From: Parahaliea mediterranea
GTDB lineage: Bacteria > Pseudomonadota > Gammaproteobacteria > Pseudomonadales > Halieaceae
DNA length: 64,000 bases
Assembly (NCBI RefSeq): GCF_017255185.1
Contig: NZ_JAFKCZ010000003.1
Coordinates: forward strand, 186,001-250,000
Direction: 5' to 3'
Shown: piece by piece, positions 45,444-53,903 of the stretch
Numbering within the stretch: position 1 is the stretch's first letter
Layout of the letters: the number at the start of each line of letters is the position of its first letter
Notes under the pieces: generated by a model
What the model saw: only the letters and a program-made list of their open reading frames with translations
Told to the model about the DNA's origin: nothing
Databases searched by the model: none
Translations under genes and position numbers: made by a program

Positions 45444-48208
45444 GCTGCCAATACCTCATTCAATTCTTCTATCAGCGTGTCCATATCATCACCGAACAGC
45501 TTGTACATCTTTCCCATACCACCTTTACTATCAAAGGGTGACGCTTCGAGGTCACTTTTCTCGAAGTGAAATGAGGTCACTACGTGATTTCGGATCATCC
45601 GCAACCACTCCATTTGTTCTTCATTGAACTTATTGCCGCCGCCACTGTGCTTTTTCATCACCCAGTCCTGGAAGTTCTTCCGCACTGTTTCGCTGTGGCG
45701 GGACACAGTTTTATCTATGCCGCATGCCCGACGTATTAACGCAATAAGGGCGGTTAGTTCACTCACAGGATTTTCGCCCTTATAGTCGTCAAGCTGCGCA
45801 TAGGCACGCCAGACACGAAGTGGGGCAAGCTTGGGTTTGTCCTCCCGGATTTTCTCCATGACTTCCTTTATCATCTTGTATGTCACGGTCTGGCGCCGGT
45901 GCGGGGTTTTATAGAAGATGGTCAAGGCCTCGATTTCATCTCTGTTTTCTTCCAGGAAGGCTTCGAAGTCCTGCACCATAGTTTTAGCATTCTCTATCGC
46001 ATCACCGTCCCACTCCGCGCGAGTGGTGTTGTCGATAGCGTTGTGGTCAATCGTCTGTTCTTTGTCACGCCGGATCGAGTCCAGCAATTCAATTAGCTCA
46101 CCGGTGAAGACATTGGCGGCTTGACTGACCAACTCACCTCGCGCTTTATCTAGGTTCTCCGAAGGGATTTCCTGCCCTTCTGAGTATTCCTCTACCTCGC
46201 GCGCCTTCTTATCGATATTGTCTGGGTCGATAGCGGCGAGTAGACCGCTCACGATATCGGACAGATCGCGACCGCCAGACTTCTCTTTGATGTGCGCAAG
46301 GTCTTTATCATCAAGCTGCTTGTTGAGACGCGATAAGCGGCCAGCGAGCGAACTGACTGTATCTTCGTCTGTTGCGCCCATCATCACGCCCATGGCCAGG
46401 TCTTTCAGCGGCACGGAGGGCTTGGTGATTAGCGGCTGGCTTACCGTCTTAAGGGACTTCGTTACGCCAATCGCATCGACAATCACATAGTGCGTCTTGG
46501 CACTGGCCGCTGAGGGTGTAACCTTCTTTAAATCATCATATTCGAGCGTACGTGTTCCTCTGCCCTTCATCTGTTCGAAGTAGTTGCGGCTTTTTACATC
46601 GCGCATGAATAGCAGACATTCAAGCGGCTTCACATCTGTACCTGTGGCTATCATGTCCACGGTAACGGCTATGCGGGGATAGTAGTCATTGCGGAACTGA
46701 GCAAGGACGGATTTTGGGTTCTCTTCAGACTGGTAAGTCACTTTCTTACAGAATTCGTTACCTTCCCCGAACTCTTTGCGCACAGTCTGAATGATGTCAT
46801 CGGCGTGGCTATCCGTTTTGGCGAATATAAGTGTCTTCGGAACTTCTTTCCGGCCTGGGAATATCTCCGGTAACTTCTCTTTGAATGTGCGTATGACGGT
46901 GCGGATCTGGTCGGGCTTGACGATCTCCTTGTCCAATTGCTTGGCGGTGTAATGCTCATCCTCATCCTGCAACTCCCAGCGCCGCTTGCGGGTCAGCTTT
47001 TCACGTCGCTCAACCTGCTGATTGGCCTTGACGGTGGAGGCCTTATTGGTGTGTTCGGTTTCAATGACATAGACTTCATTACCGACATTCACGCCGTCGG
47101 CCACAGCTTTTTCGTGGTCATACTCGCTGACGATATTCTTTTCGAAGAATCCGTACGTGCGGTTATCCGGTGTCGCTGTCAGACCAATGAGATACGCATC
47201 GAAATACTCAAGTACTTGTCGCCAGAGGTTATAGATAGAGCGGTGACACTCATCGATGATGATGAAGTCGAAGAACTCTGGCGGTACTTTCTCGTTATAT
47301 CCGACCGGTACGGGGTCTTTGGGTTTGGTAAGCTGTTCGGCTAGCGGAGTTTCCTCCGCAGCCTCGTCCAGCTCTTCATCCTTCAGGATGGAGTACATAC
47401 GCTGGATGGTGCTAATGCAGACCTGCGCATCGCCTGGAACATGGCGTGAGGAAAGTCGCCGTGCGTTATAAAGCTCTGTGAATTTCCGGTTATCGTCATT
47501 GGGGACGAACTTCAGAAACTCTTGCTCGGCTTGCTCTCCGAGGTTTTTGGTGTCAACCAGAAACAGAATGCGCTTTGCGTCGGCATGCTTTAACAGACGG
47601 TAGGCCGAAGTGATGGCGGTGAAGGTCTTACCCGACCCAGTCGCCATTTGTACCAGCGCGCGCGGACGGTCTTTCTTGAACGACTCTTCCAGGTTCTCGA
47701 TTGCGGCGATCTGACAATCGCGCAATCCGTCATGGTTAAGCTCCGGCATATCAAGCAACCGACCGCGCAGTGACTTTGCTTTGCCAATCCACTCCCCCAA
47801 TGTTTCAGGGGAGTGGAAGGAGAATATCTCGCGTGAACGGGGCTTAGGGTCTTTGCCGTTTGTGAAGCGCGTGATAACGCCAGTGCTTTCGTAGACAAAA
47901 GGCAACGGCTCGCTGTTATTGACCCATTTCAGCTTCGCTTTGGCATAGTCACCGGACTGCTCTTCAACCGTGGTGATTTTATGCCCCCAATTTTCGGGCT
48001 TCGCTTCTATGACTCCGACGGCGGCCTTGTCAACGAACAACACATAATCTGCCGGACCGACATCGGTCTGATATTCACGTACGGCAACGCCAAGTCCTGC
48101 ATTGAAGTTAATGGCTTTGTTGCTCTGAATATGCCAGCCGGCTTTGGACAACATTTCATCAATGTTGTCGCGTGCCTTTTGTTCCGGGTTCTGATTTGGC
48201 GTGGCCAT
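45440..48208 (-). CDS. hsdR: Type I restriction endonuclease/translocase HsdR
   Basis: 922 residues from the ATG at 48208 (a TTG two codons earlier is less likely). An N-terminal nuclease with GPADYVLFVD and VIEAKPE is followed by a superfamily-2 translocase: ATGSGKTFTA (Walker A), DECHRS (DEAH-type) and MIATGTDVKPLECLLFMRDV with RGTRTL, and then a C-terminal EcoEI-type domain. All motor and nuclease motifs appear complete. Starts the R-S-X-M operon, 101 bases after abiEii. Confidence 0.95.
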   Translation of the reverse strand: MATPNQNPEQKARDNIDEMLSKAGWHIQSNKAINFNAGLGVAVREYQTDVGPADYVLFVDKAAVGVIEAKPENWGHKITTVEEQSGDYAKAKLKWVNNSEPLPFVYESTGVITRFTNGKDPKPRSREIFSFHSPETLGEWIGKAKSLRGRLLDMPELNHDGLRDCQIAAIENLEESFKKDRPRALVQMATGSGKTFTAITSAYRLLKHADAKRILFLVDTKNLGEQAEQEFLKFVPNDDNRKFTELYNARRLSSRHVPGDAQVCISTIQRMYSILKDEELDEAAEETPLAEQLTKPKDPVPVGYNEKVPPEFFDFIIIDECHRSIYNLWRQVLEYFDAYLIGLTATPDNRTYGFFEKNIVSEYDHEKAVADGVNVGNEVYVIETEHTNKASTVKANQQVERREKLTRKRRWELQDEDEHYTAKQLDKEIVKPDQIRTVIRTFKEKLPEIFPGRKEVPKTLIFAKTDSHADDIIQTVRKEFGEGNEFCKKVTYQSEENPKSVLAQFRNDYYPRIAVTVDMIATGTDVKPLECLLFMRDVKSRNYFEQMKGRGTRTLEYDDLKKVTPSAASAKTHYVIVDAIGVTKSLKTVSQPLITKPSVPLKDLAMGVMMGATDEDTVSSLAGRLSRLNKQLDDKDLAHIKEKSGGRDLSDIVSGLLAAIDPDNIDKKAREVEEYSEGQEIPSENLDKARGELVSQAANVFTGELIELLDSIRRDKEQTIDHNAIDNTTRAEWDGDAIENAKTMVQDFEAFLEENRDEIEALTIFYKTPHRRQTVTYKMIKEVMEKIREDKPKLAPLRVWRAYAQLDDYKGENPVSELTALIALIRRACGIDKTVSRHSETVRKNFQDWVMKKHSGGGNKFNEEQMEWLRMIRNHVVTSFHFEKSDLEASPFDSKGGMGKMYKLFGDDMDTLIEELNEVLAA

Positions 48209-48309
48209 AGTCAATCCATTGCTCCGCAGTTCTTATCTGGCTCGTTCCCAATGCAATCTATTGTTTCTAAGTACTTCCAAAGGACAGGTCAACCAAGGAA
48301 GGTCACTTT

Positions 48310-49236
48310 TTAATCAGCGTCGAGCTGTGCTTGCAGCGCCCGCAGCATATCATCATGTTTCTCTGGGTTGTTCCCTTTAAGCTTCTGAATGTTAAGCAGT
48401 TTCCATTTTATGGCTGACATATCCTCTAGCTCGGCAATCGGATAGAGCGACCAGTCCGGTTCTCCAGCCGTTAGGCTTAGCAAGAAGGCACGATCCTCTG
48501 CTGTCAGGCATTTATTCACGACGGTAACTAGCTGCTCTCTCGTCACTTCAAAGTCTGCGTATGTGAACGGCGCAAGCGTCATACCCTGGAACTGCTCTTC
48601 AAAGAGTTGATGCTGGTCTTGGTAGTTCGGATTAAGCATTTCTTGAGCAGGCCTGTTATGGCCTGCCAGCATGGCAACAAAACCCAGCCTGATTTCATCG
48701 GTTATGCCGCCATGCTGAAATAGCTGGTGGATATCGAACAGGTCGCGCGGGTGTTGCCTGTCAAGAGCCGCACAAATCTTCCCGCCATAGAGCTCGCCTT
48801 TCGAAACGACATTGATGGCGGCGAACAGTCCAAATTCGTCCTGCACGGCCTGCACCACAGCCATATTTTCCGGTGGCTGCAAGCAGCCCCTTATAGTGGT
48901 GTTGACCTCTACCTTTATCTGGGCATGTTCATTCCGGCAGAGGAGCTTGGTTTCCTGCCCATCAGTCTGCGGCATGAGACTGGCCTGTATTGGCAGCCCG
49001 CTTCCGACAAGCCGTTTCCGCACCGCTTCTAATCCTGCGGTGATACCGGCCATGGCGGTTGCCCGATCTTCAACCGGCACATAAGTAAGGTCGATATCTA
49101 CGGAGAGGCGGGGCATTTCATAGTGAAACAGATTGATGGCCGTGCCGCCTTTCAATGCAAAGCACTCCACCTCGGCCACATGGGGTAAGACATGGAGCAG
49201 CAGTTCTACCTGTTTTCTATAGCCCTCGGCAATCAC
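48310..49236 (-). CDS. abiEii: AbiEii nucleotidyltransferase toxin
   Basis: 308 residues, GTG start overlapping the abiEi stop. The nucleotidyltransferase core is ALKGGTAINLFHYEMPRLSVDIDLTYVP, with GG and the DxD pair intact. YGGKICAALDRQHPRDLFDI is the conserved second motif. AbiEii/MenT-type toxins modify tRNA or nucleotides to halt growth during infection (type IV toxin-antitoxin). Confidence 0.92.
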   Translation of the reverse strand: MIAEGYRKQVELLLHVLPHVAEVECFALKGGTAINLFHYEMPRLSVDIDLTYVPVEDRATAMAGITAGLEAVRKRLVGSGLPIQASLMPQTDGQETKLLCRNEHAQIKVEVNTTIRGCLQPPENMAVVQAVQDEFGLFAAINVVSKGELYGGKICAALDRQHPRDLFDIHQLFQHGGITDEIRLGFVAMLAGHNRPAQEMLNPNYQDQHQLFEEQFQGMTLAPFTYADFEVTREQLVTVVNKCLTAEDRAFLLSLTAGEPDWSLYPIAELEDMSAIKWKLLNIQKLKGNNPEKHDDMLRALQAQLDAD

Positions 49237-50000
49237 AGTGATGCAAGCTCCTCCGGCACACTGATATGGAATTCTTTGATGAATACGCCATCGGGCGTGA
49301 TGCTGCGATCTCCCTTCCCGAGGTCAACCTGATCCAGGGCGACATGACTCAGCCACTTGTGGCCTGCTTTACTCGCCATATAGAGGAAGAGACGCTTCAC
49401 CTTCACTGACGCACAGCTTTCCAGCAATGCCTGTACTAAATTCGGACGGAGATTTGCGAGCCCTTCCATGAGCTGATAGCACTCTACCAATGCCATTGTT
49501 TTGGGTGTCAGATACAGACACTCCATCATGGCGCGCTCCGGTGCGGACTCCTTAAGCGCGCGCGATGTACTCTCTATATCTTTAAGCCCTTCTCGGCGTG
49601 GTAGAAAACCGGTTTTGGTGTGCTCTATCTTCGCGCCCCACTCTTTTTTGGTGAACCAGGCCGGAAGACCGACTCCCAACGGCGAGAATAGCTGAACGCG
49701 CTCTTTACCCAGGTAGAGATAGTGGCCATAGCCTCGGCTTACCAGTGCTGTCACACCACCAACGTGGACTTCCAACTCTGCCTGCTGCTGCAATGCTTCC
49801 AGAGCATCCTGCCAATCGACACTTTGCCCCGGCCTGGCGTAAGCGCCACGGCCTATCGCCTCCAGCCAGCCACTACGCACATAGTATTGCTGGAGATCGC
49901 GGGATATACCCTGCTGCTCCAGCCACGCAGCCAGACACACAGCCCCCGGGCGGAGCTGCGTCATCAATCTCTTTATTTTCTGGGCATTTTGGGTAGCCAT
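49233..50000 (-). CDS. abiEi: AbiEi antitoxin/repressor
   Basis: 255 residues. An N-terminal winged helix (LAAWLEQQGISRDLQQYYVR, LEAIGRGAYARPG) for DNA binding is followed by the AbiEi C-terminal antitoxin domain (VHVGGVTALVSRGYGHYLYL, FTKKEWGAKIEHTKTGFLPR). It precedes the toxin and likely represses its own promoter from sites in the AT-rich DNA beyond 50000. Confidence 0.9.
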   Translation of the reverse strand: MATQNAQKIKRLMTQLRPGAVCLAAWLEQQGISRDLQQYYVRSGWLEAIGRGAYARPGQSVDWQDALEALQQQAELEVHVGGVTALVSRGYGHYLYLGKERVQLFSPLGVGLPAWFTKKEWGAKIEHTKTGFLPRREGLKDIESTSRALKESAPERAMMECLYLTPKTMALVECYQLMEGLANLRPNLVQALLESCASVKVKRLFLYMASKAGHKWLSHVALDQVDLGKGDRSITPDGVFIKEFHISVPEELASL

Positions 50001-50639
50001 ACTACATATATGACATCATTTTCAATGAATCGCAAGCAGCGAGCATGACCATGAAATTCCAGGGAATCATTATATTTAATCTAATTGAAGTAGTACAGCT
50101 ACGTATTGAGCTCTCATTATAATGATGCATCATCCTCATATAGAGTACTGGAGGACCAGACGCTAACTACCGAGAACCAATGCTAAATCGGGGCGCTTCA
50201 TACAAGCAGCGTTGCCGAAGTGGACAAACACCCCGGTCCCATGCGGCCCCGGATAATCAGGCAAGCCATCCGAGCCGGTGGTTGTACACGAATGACTGGA
50301 ATTGACCACAAGCCGTTCGACCACAATCCATCGCATTCGCTGTAGGAGCCAGCCCGTTAACAAGCCCGTGGGGGACACTTATTAGACTTCTTTTCTATAT
50401 ATAACCTATATTTATATAAGAAATTCAATATATTAATAAATGTTATAATAATTTCATGCTTAGGCAGGCCTTCCGTAAGCCGTTGATTTAAAAATATTAA
50501 ATTCGAACCACGTCGAGAGAATCGCGCGCAATAGAACACCTTAACTTATTGATTTATAAGGTAAAAATGAAATCTCTGTTTTGATTCCCTAACAGAAACA
50601 GTCTAGGGTCAATTCTCTTGATACATCATCAGGACAATC
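50001..50639. other. AT-rich intergenic region between abiE and the recombinase unit
   Basis: Holds promoters for both sides. Two perfect TATAAT hexamers on the minus strand at 50069-50074 and 50116-50121 are candidate -10 elements for abiEi, without strong -35 elements. A higher-GC patch at 50163-50378 contains a 71-codon minus-strand frame with no recognised family, perhaps a remnant of an earlier insertion. 50380-50600 is very AT-rich. Confidence 0.5.
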
Positions 50640-50873
50640 ATGACCCAATCCATTGTGAGATTTCATATTCAATGCCCTTCAAATGGTGAGCATGCTCCCT
50701 TGGCAGTGGATATCCATTTTCACAGTTCAAGCGAAGCCTCATTAGCTGAGTTTGACTTAGAGGTGGAGCGCCTGATTTGCGTGATTTTCCGTGACTTTCT
50801 TAACAACCACCGTGCGCATAACTCGTCAGAGTCCGGCCCGCTTTACTATCGCGCTCAAGATAAACCGAAATGA
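50640..50873 (+). CDS. Small unrecognised protein upstream of the recombinase
   Basis: 77 residues; AGGACAATC precedes the ATG. Contains VDIHFHSSSEASLAEFDLEV and a helical LICVIFRDFLNNH stretch; no membrane segment or known domain. It lies 61 bases before the serine recombinase on the same strand, where excision-control proteins are sometimes found, but nothing in the sequence proves that role. Confidence 0.55.
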   Translation: MTQSIVRFHIQCPSNGEHAPLAVDIHFHSSSEASLAEFDLEVERLICVIFRDFLNNHRAHNSSESGPLYYRAQDKPK

Positions 50874-50934
50874 AGACTGAATTCTATTCTGATTTACTGG
50901 GGGATTAACTGACTGGTTATAGGAGTAAATTCCA

Positions 50935-52632
50935 ATGAAAATTGCTATCTACACTCGCGTATCAACCGGAGTACAAGCGGACAACGAAGTTTCAATGGTG
51001 GACCAGAAAAATCGGTTAATGAGATATGCAGAAAATAACGGTCATATCATTGTTCAAATTTTCGAGGACAAGGGGCATTCCGCGTACGTGAGCAAAGGGC
51101 GAACTGTCTATGATCAGATGATAAAAATGGCCTTGTCGCCAGATCGACCATTCGAACAAATAGCTGTTAATGACTTCTCGAGATTTTCTCGAAATGCCGC
51201 GCTGTTTTTAACTGATTATCAAAAACTAGAAGCAAATGGGGTGGGAATTTACTCACTTTCAGAGCCATTGGCGAACAATGAAATGGCACCAATTATCTTG
51301 GCAATGATTGGAGGCATGGACGAAAGTCACAGTTTGAAAACCTCAATAAACGTTAAGCGATGCCGTATCGCCAATGCTGAGTTGGGCTATTACAACGGAT
51401 CCGTACCACCATATGGCTATGAAATTGAACGTGTCGACGGCCCAGGTAGAGGAAAGAAACGGTCTCGCCTGGTAGTGAATCCTGAGGAAGCTGAGAACGT
51501 TAAGATCATATATAGACTTGCTCTTGGGGAGGAGACTGGTATGAAAATGACGCTTACCGAAATTGCTCGTCACTTACACGAAAAAAGTATCCGACGAAGA
51601 GGCCGAGATTGGACAAATCAAAGACTTTCAACTCTGTTTTCTGATCCGGTCGTATCGGGTACTTATGTCAGTGGTAGAAAGAGTAAGGACCGTCTTGGTC
51701 GTAAAATCGACTGCCCAGAAGATGAATGGATTAGAACGAAAGTTGAAGCGATAGTCACGGAAGAGGAGTTCAATCAAGTGCGCTCCCTATTGGATGCAAG
51801 ACACCCCAAGCGTATGACCAAAGCGCAGTCGCCCCAAAGGAGAACATCTCTACTGTCTTCCTTGCTCAAGTGCGGAAAGTGCGGCCGAAACATGAATACA
51901 TCGAGCGGGAAGAGCCCTCATTCCGGGAAGACTTACGATTATTACACCTGCTACAGAAAAAAGTCCGTCGGGGGAAGTGCATGTAATGGCAGAACTGTCA
52001 GCAGACCCATTATTGAATCTGCCGTATTCGACGCTGTAGTCAAAGAAATTTTTGTGCCAGATAGACTTCACTCAGTCCTCAGGGAAGCCCGCTCAAAGTT
52101 AAAAGGTGAGCAGCATACCGATCGTACGCGACTTCTTCGACTGAATAAAAGGAAGGCAGAACTAGAGCTAGGGATCGCTAAACTATATGACAGAATTCCG
52201 GAGGATGAGAAAGACCGCTTCTATTTTTCGGCATTGCGAGAAAAGAAACGTCAATTCCACGCTGTAGAAAACGAGATCGCTCTGACCAAGTCAAAACTCA
52301 GTGTCCCAATAAGGCGCGTTGGAAAAGTGCAGATTGCGGATTTTTGCGAATACATTAAACGAAACGCAGTCTCTCTGGATGTAAAAGCAAAGAAGCTTTT
52401 ATTGGGAAAGTTGGTATCCAAGATCGTGGTAAATGATGCCCAATTGGAACTGTCGGGCAACGATTTGGCCGCAGCGCTGGCCTCTACCCAAAATATACCT
52501 TCTGAAGAGACCGAGACTGCGGTTCGGGCATTCGTATCAAGTTGGTGCCGAAGGCGGGACTTGAACCCGCACGAGCATAGCTCACTACCCCCTCAAGATA
52601 GCGTGTCTACCAATTCCACCACTTCGGCATAA
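50935..52632 (+). CDS. Large serine recombinase (island integrase)
   Basis: 565 residues with GGAG before the ATG. The resolvase domain has catalytic Ser10 in YTRVST; a recombinase domain (~160-290), a zinc ribbon (CGKCGRNM...YTCYRK..SACNG, ~313-352) and a coiled coil (~385-450) follow. The last ~30 residues (SSWCRRRDLNPHEHSS...) are antisense translation of tRNA-Leu, so the stop codon comes from chromosomal DNA and the natural C-terminus in the excised form would differ. It almost certainly inserted the island at this tRNA. Confidence 0.93.
   Translation: MKIAIYTRVSTGVQADNEVSMVDQKNRLMRYAENNGHIIVQIFEDKGHSAYVSKGRTVYDQMIKMALSPDRPFEQIAVNDFSRFSRNAALFLTDYQKLEANGVGIYSLSEPLANNEMAPIILAMIGGMDESHSLKTSINVKRCRIANAELGYYNGSVPPYGYEIERVDGPGRGKKRSRLVVNPEEAENVKIIYRLALGEETGMKMTLTEIARHLHEKSIRRRGRDWTNQRLSTLFSDPVVSGTYVSGRKSKDRLGRKIDCPEDEWIRTKVEAIVTEEEFNQVRSLLDARHPKRMTKAQSPQRRTSLLSSLLKCGKCGRNMNTSSGKSPHSGKTYDYYTCYRKKSVGGSACNGRTVSRPIIESAVFDAVVKEIFVPDRLHSVLREARSKLKGEQHTDRTRLLRLNKRKAELELGIAKLYDRIPEDEKDRFYFSALREKKRQFHAVENEIALTKSKLSVPIRRVGKVQIADFCEYIKRNAVSLDVKAKKLLLGKLVSKIVVNDAQLELSGNDLAAALASTQNIPSEETETAVRAFVSSWCRRRDLNPHEHSSLPPQDSVSTNSTTSA
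52543..52628 (-). tRNA. leuU: tRNA-Leu (anticodon GAG)
   Basis: Read on the minus strand: acceptor GCCGAAG pairs with CTTCGGC, discriminator A, encoded CCA; D-arm with GGTAGACAC, anticodon stem CTATC/GGTAG with loop TTGAGGG (anticodon GAG at 52592-52594), long class II variable arm, T-loop GGTTCAAGTCC. 86 bases including CCA. The gene follows secG by 12 bases, as leuU does in E. coli, and is intact despite the island insertion at its 3' end. Confidence 0.96.
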
Positions 52633-52640
52633 ACGGGTGA

Positions 52641-53036
52641 TTACAGCTCCGGGACGTCGCCCTCGTCGCTGGCGTCGCCGGACTCCACGGGCCCGACTTC
52701 CGGTACGTCATTGTCCACCTGCGGCAGTTCCGACTCCTCTACCGCCGGAACCCGGGTCTCCGCCGCGGCGGGGATCTGCAGGTCCAGTTCCTCGACCACA
52801 CGGGTCTTGTCGGTGGCGATCAGGGCCAGGCCGAAGCTGGTGGCGAAGAACAGCACCACGAGCCACGCGGTGGAGCGGGTCAGCACGTTGGCGCTGCCGG
52901 CGCTGCCGAGCAGGGTCTGGGACGCGCCCGCACCGAACGAGGCCCCCATGTCGGCGCCCTTGCCCTGCTGCAGCATGATCAGGCCGATAATGGCCAGCGC
53001 TACCAGCAGGTGAACTATCAGAATAATCTGTTCCAT
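52641..53036 (-). CDS. secG: Protein translocase subunit SecG
   Basis: 131 residues; two membrane helices (about 2-22 and 53-73) around the conserved cytosolic LQQGKGADMGASFGAGAS, then an acidic Glu/Pro/Val tail. Part of the SecYEG channel. It follows tpiA and precedes tRNA-Leu in the classical order. Confidence 0.95.
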   Translation of the reverse strand: MEQIILIVHLLVALAIIGLIMLQQGKGADMGASFGAGASQTLLGSAGSANVLTRSTAWLVVLFFATSFGLALIATDKTRVVEELDLQIPAAAETRVPAVEESELPQVDNDVPEVGPVESGDASDEGDVPEL

Positions 53037-53081
53037 AAATTCTTACTATGCCCCTTCCCGGGCCGTTTCGTTGTGGCGGCC

Positions 53082-53825
53082 TCAGGCGGCCGCCGCGATA
53101 ATCTGCGCAAATTCGCCGCTGTCGAGGGAAGCTCCCCCCACCAGCGCGCCGTCAATGTCCGGCTGCGCAAACAGCGCCGCCGCATTGGCGGCCTTCACGC
53201 TGCCGCCGTAGAGCAGCGAGGTCTGCTCAGGGTCGAGCCCGGCGAATTCCGCCAGCTGCCCCCGGATATAGCGGTGCATCTCCTGGGCCTCCTCCGGCGT
53301 GGCCGTAAGGCCCGTGCCGATCGCCCACACGGGTTCGTAGGCAATGACCAGTCCCGCAAGGCTCGCCTGGTCGGCCAGGGCGCCGCGCAATTGGCGGGCC
53401 ACCACAGTGAAGGCCTCGCCCTGCTCACGCTGTTCCCGCGTCTCGCCGATACACAGCACCGGCTGGAGTCCCGCTTCCTGCGCCGCGGCCAGCTTGGCGG
53501 CCACCAGGTCGTCGGACTCCGCGTGGTACTGGCGGCGCTCGGAGTGCCCCAGCAATACCCACTGGCAACCGAGGTCGACCAGCATATCCGCTGCCACCTC
53601 GCCCGTATAGGCCCCGGCGTGCATATGGCTGCAATCCTGGGCGCCGACACCGATGCCGCTGTCGGCACAGCCGGCAATCACCCGCGGGATGTGCACATAG
53701 CTCGGGCACACCACCACATTTTGCCGGCTGGCGCTCTCCAGGGCGACCAGGCCGTCGATCAGCTGGTCGACGCTGGCCCGTGAGCCGTGCATCTTCCAGT
53801 TTGCCATGACAAGAGGACGACGCAT
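53082..53825 (-). CDS. tpiA: Triosephosphate isomerase
   Basis: 247 residues; interconverts dihydroxyacetone phosphate and glyceraldehyde 3-phosphate. NWKMHG (catalytic Lys), LLGHSERR (catalytic His) and VIAYEPVWAIGTG (catalytic Glu and hinge) are all present, with YGGSVKAANA at the phosphate site. Start ATG at 53825. Confidence 0.97.
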   Translation of the reverse strand: MRRPLVMANWKMHGSRASVDQLIDGLVALESASRQNVVVCPSYVHIPRVIAGCADSGIGVGAQDCSHMHAGAYTGEVAADMLVDLGCQWVLLGHSERRQYHAESDDLVAAKLAAAQEAGLQPVLCIGETREQREQGEAFTVVARQLRGALADQASLAGLVIAYEPVWAIGTGLTATPEEAQEMHRYIRGQLAEFAGLDPEQTSLLYGGSVKAANAAALFAQPDIDGALVGGASLDSGEFAQIIAAAA

Positions 53826-53903
53826 TGGCTACCCCGGGGTGAAAACGGCGGCAATCCTACCCGAGATACGGGGTTGATACAAGCCGAACATGGCCTAAGG
53901 CCT

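Larger units (their letters stand above)
36930..52542. mobile_element. Defence island at tRNA-Leu(GAG) with serine recombinase
   Basis: A block of clearly lower GC with different codon use lies between the IS remnant and tRNA-Leu(GAG). It carries a large serine recombinase at the tRNA end and ten minus-strand genes in four defence modules (AbiE, type I restriction, SIR2-HerA, KTSC plus RecB-like nuclease). The right edge is the tRNA 3' end. The left edge is uncertain: no copy of the tRNA end was found, which is expected for serine recombinases because their crossover core is only about 2 bp. Confidence 0.7.

Noticed and set aside
50163-50378. 71-codon minus-strand frame as a gene
   Set aside because: No recognised family, no ribosome site; listed only as a possible remnant in the intergenic entry.
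50340-50395. Integron attC-like core (GTTAACAAGCCC)
   Set aside because: No matching partner core at the right distance and no cassette structure.
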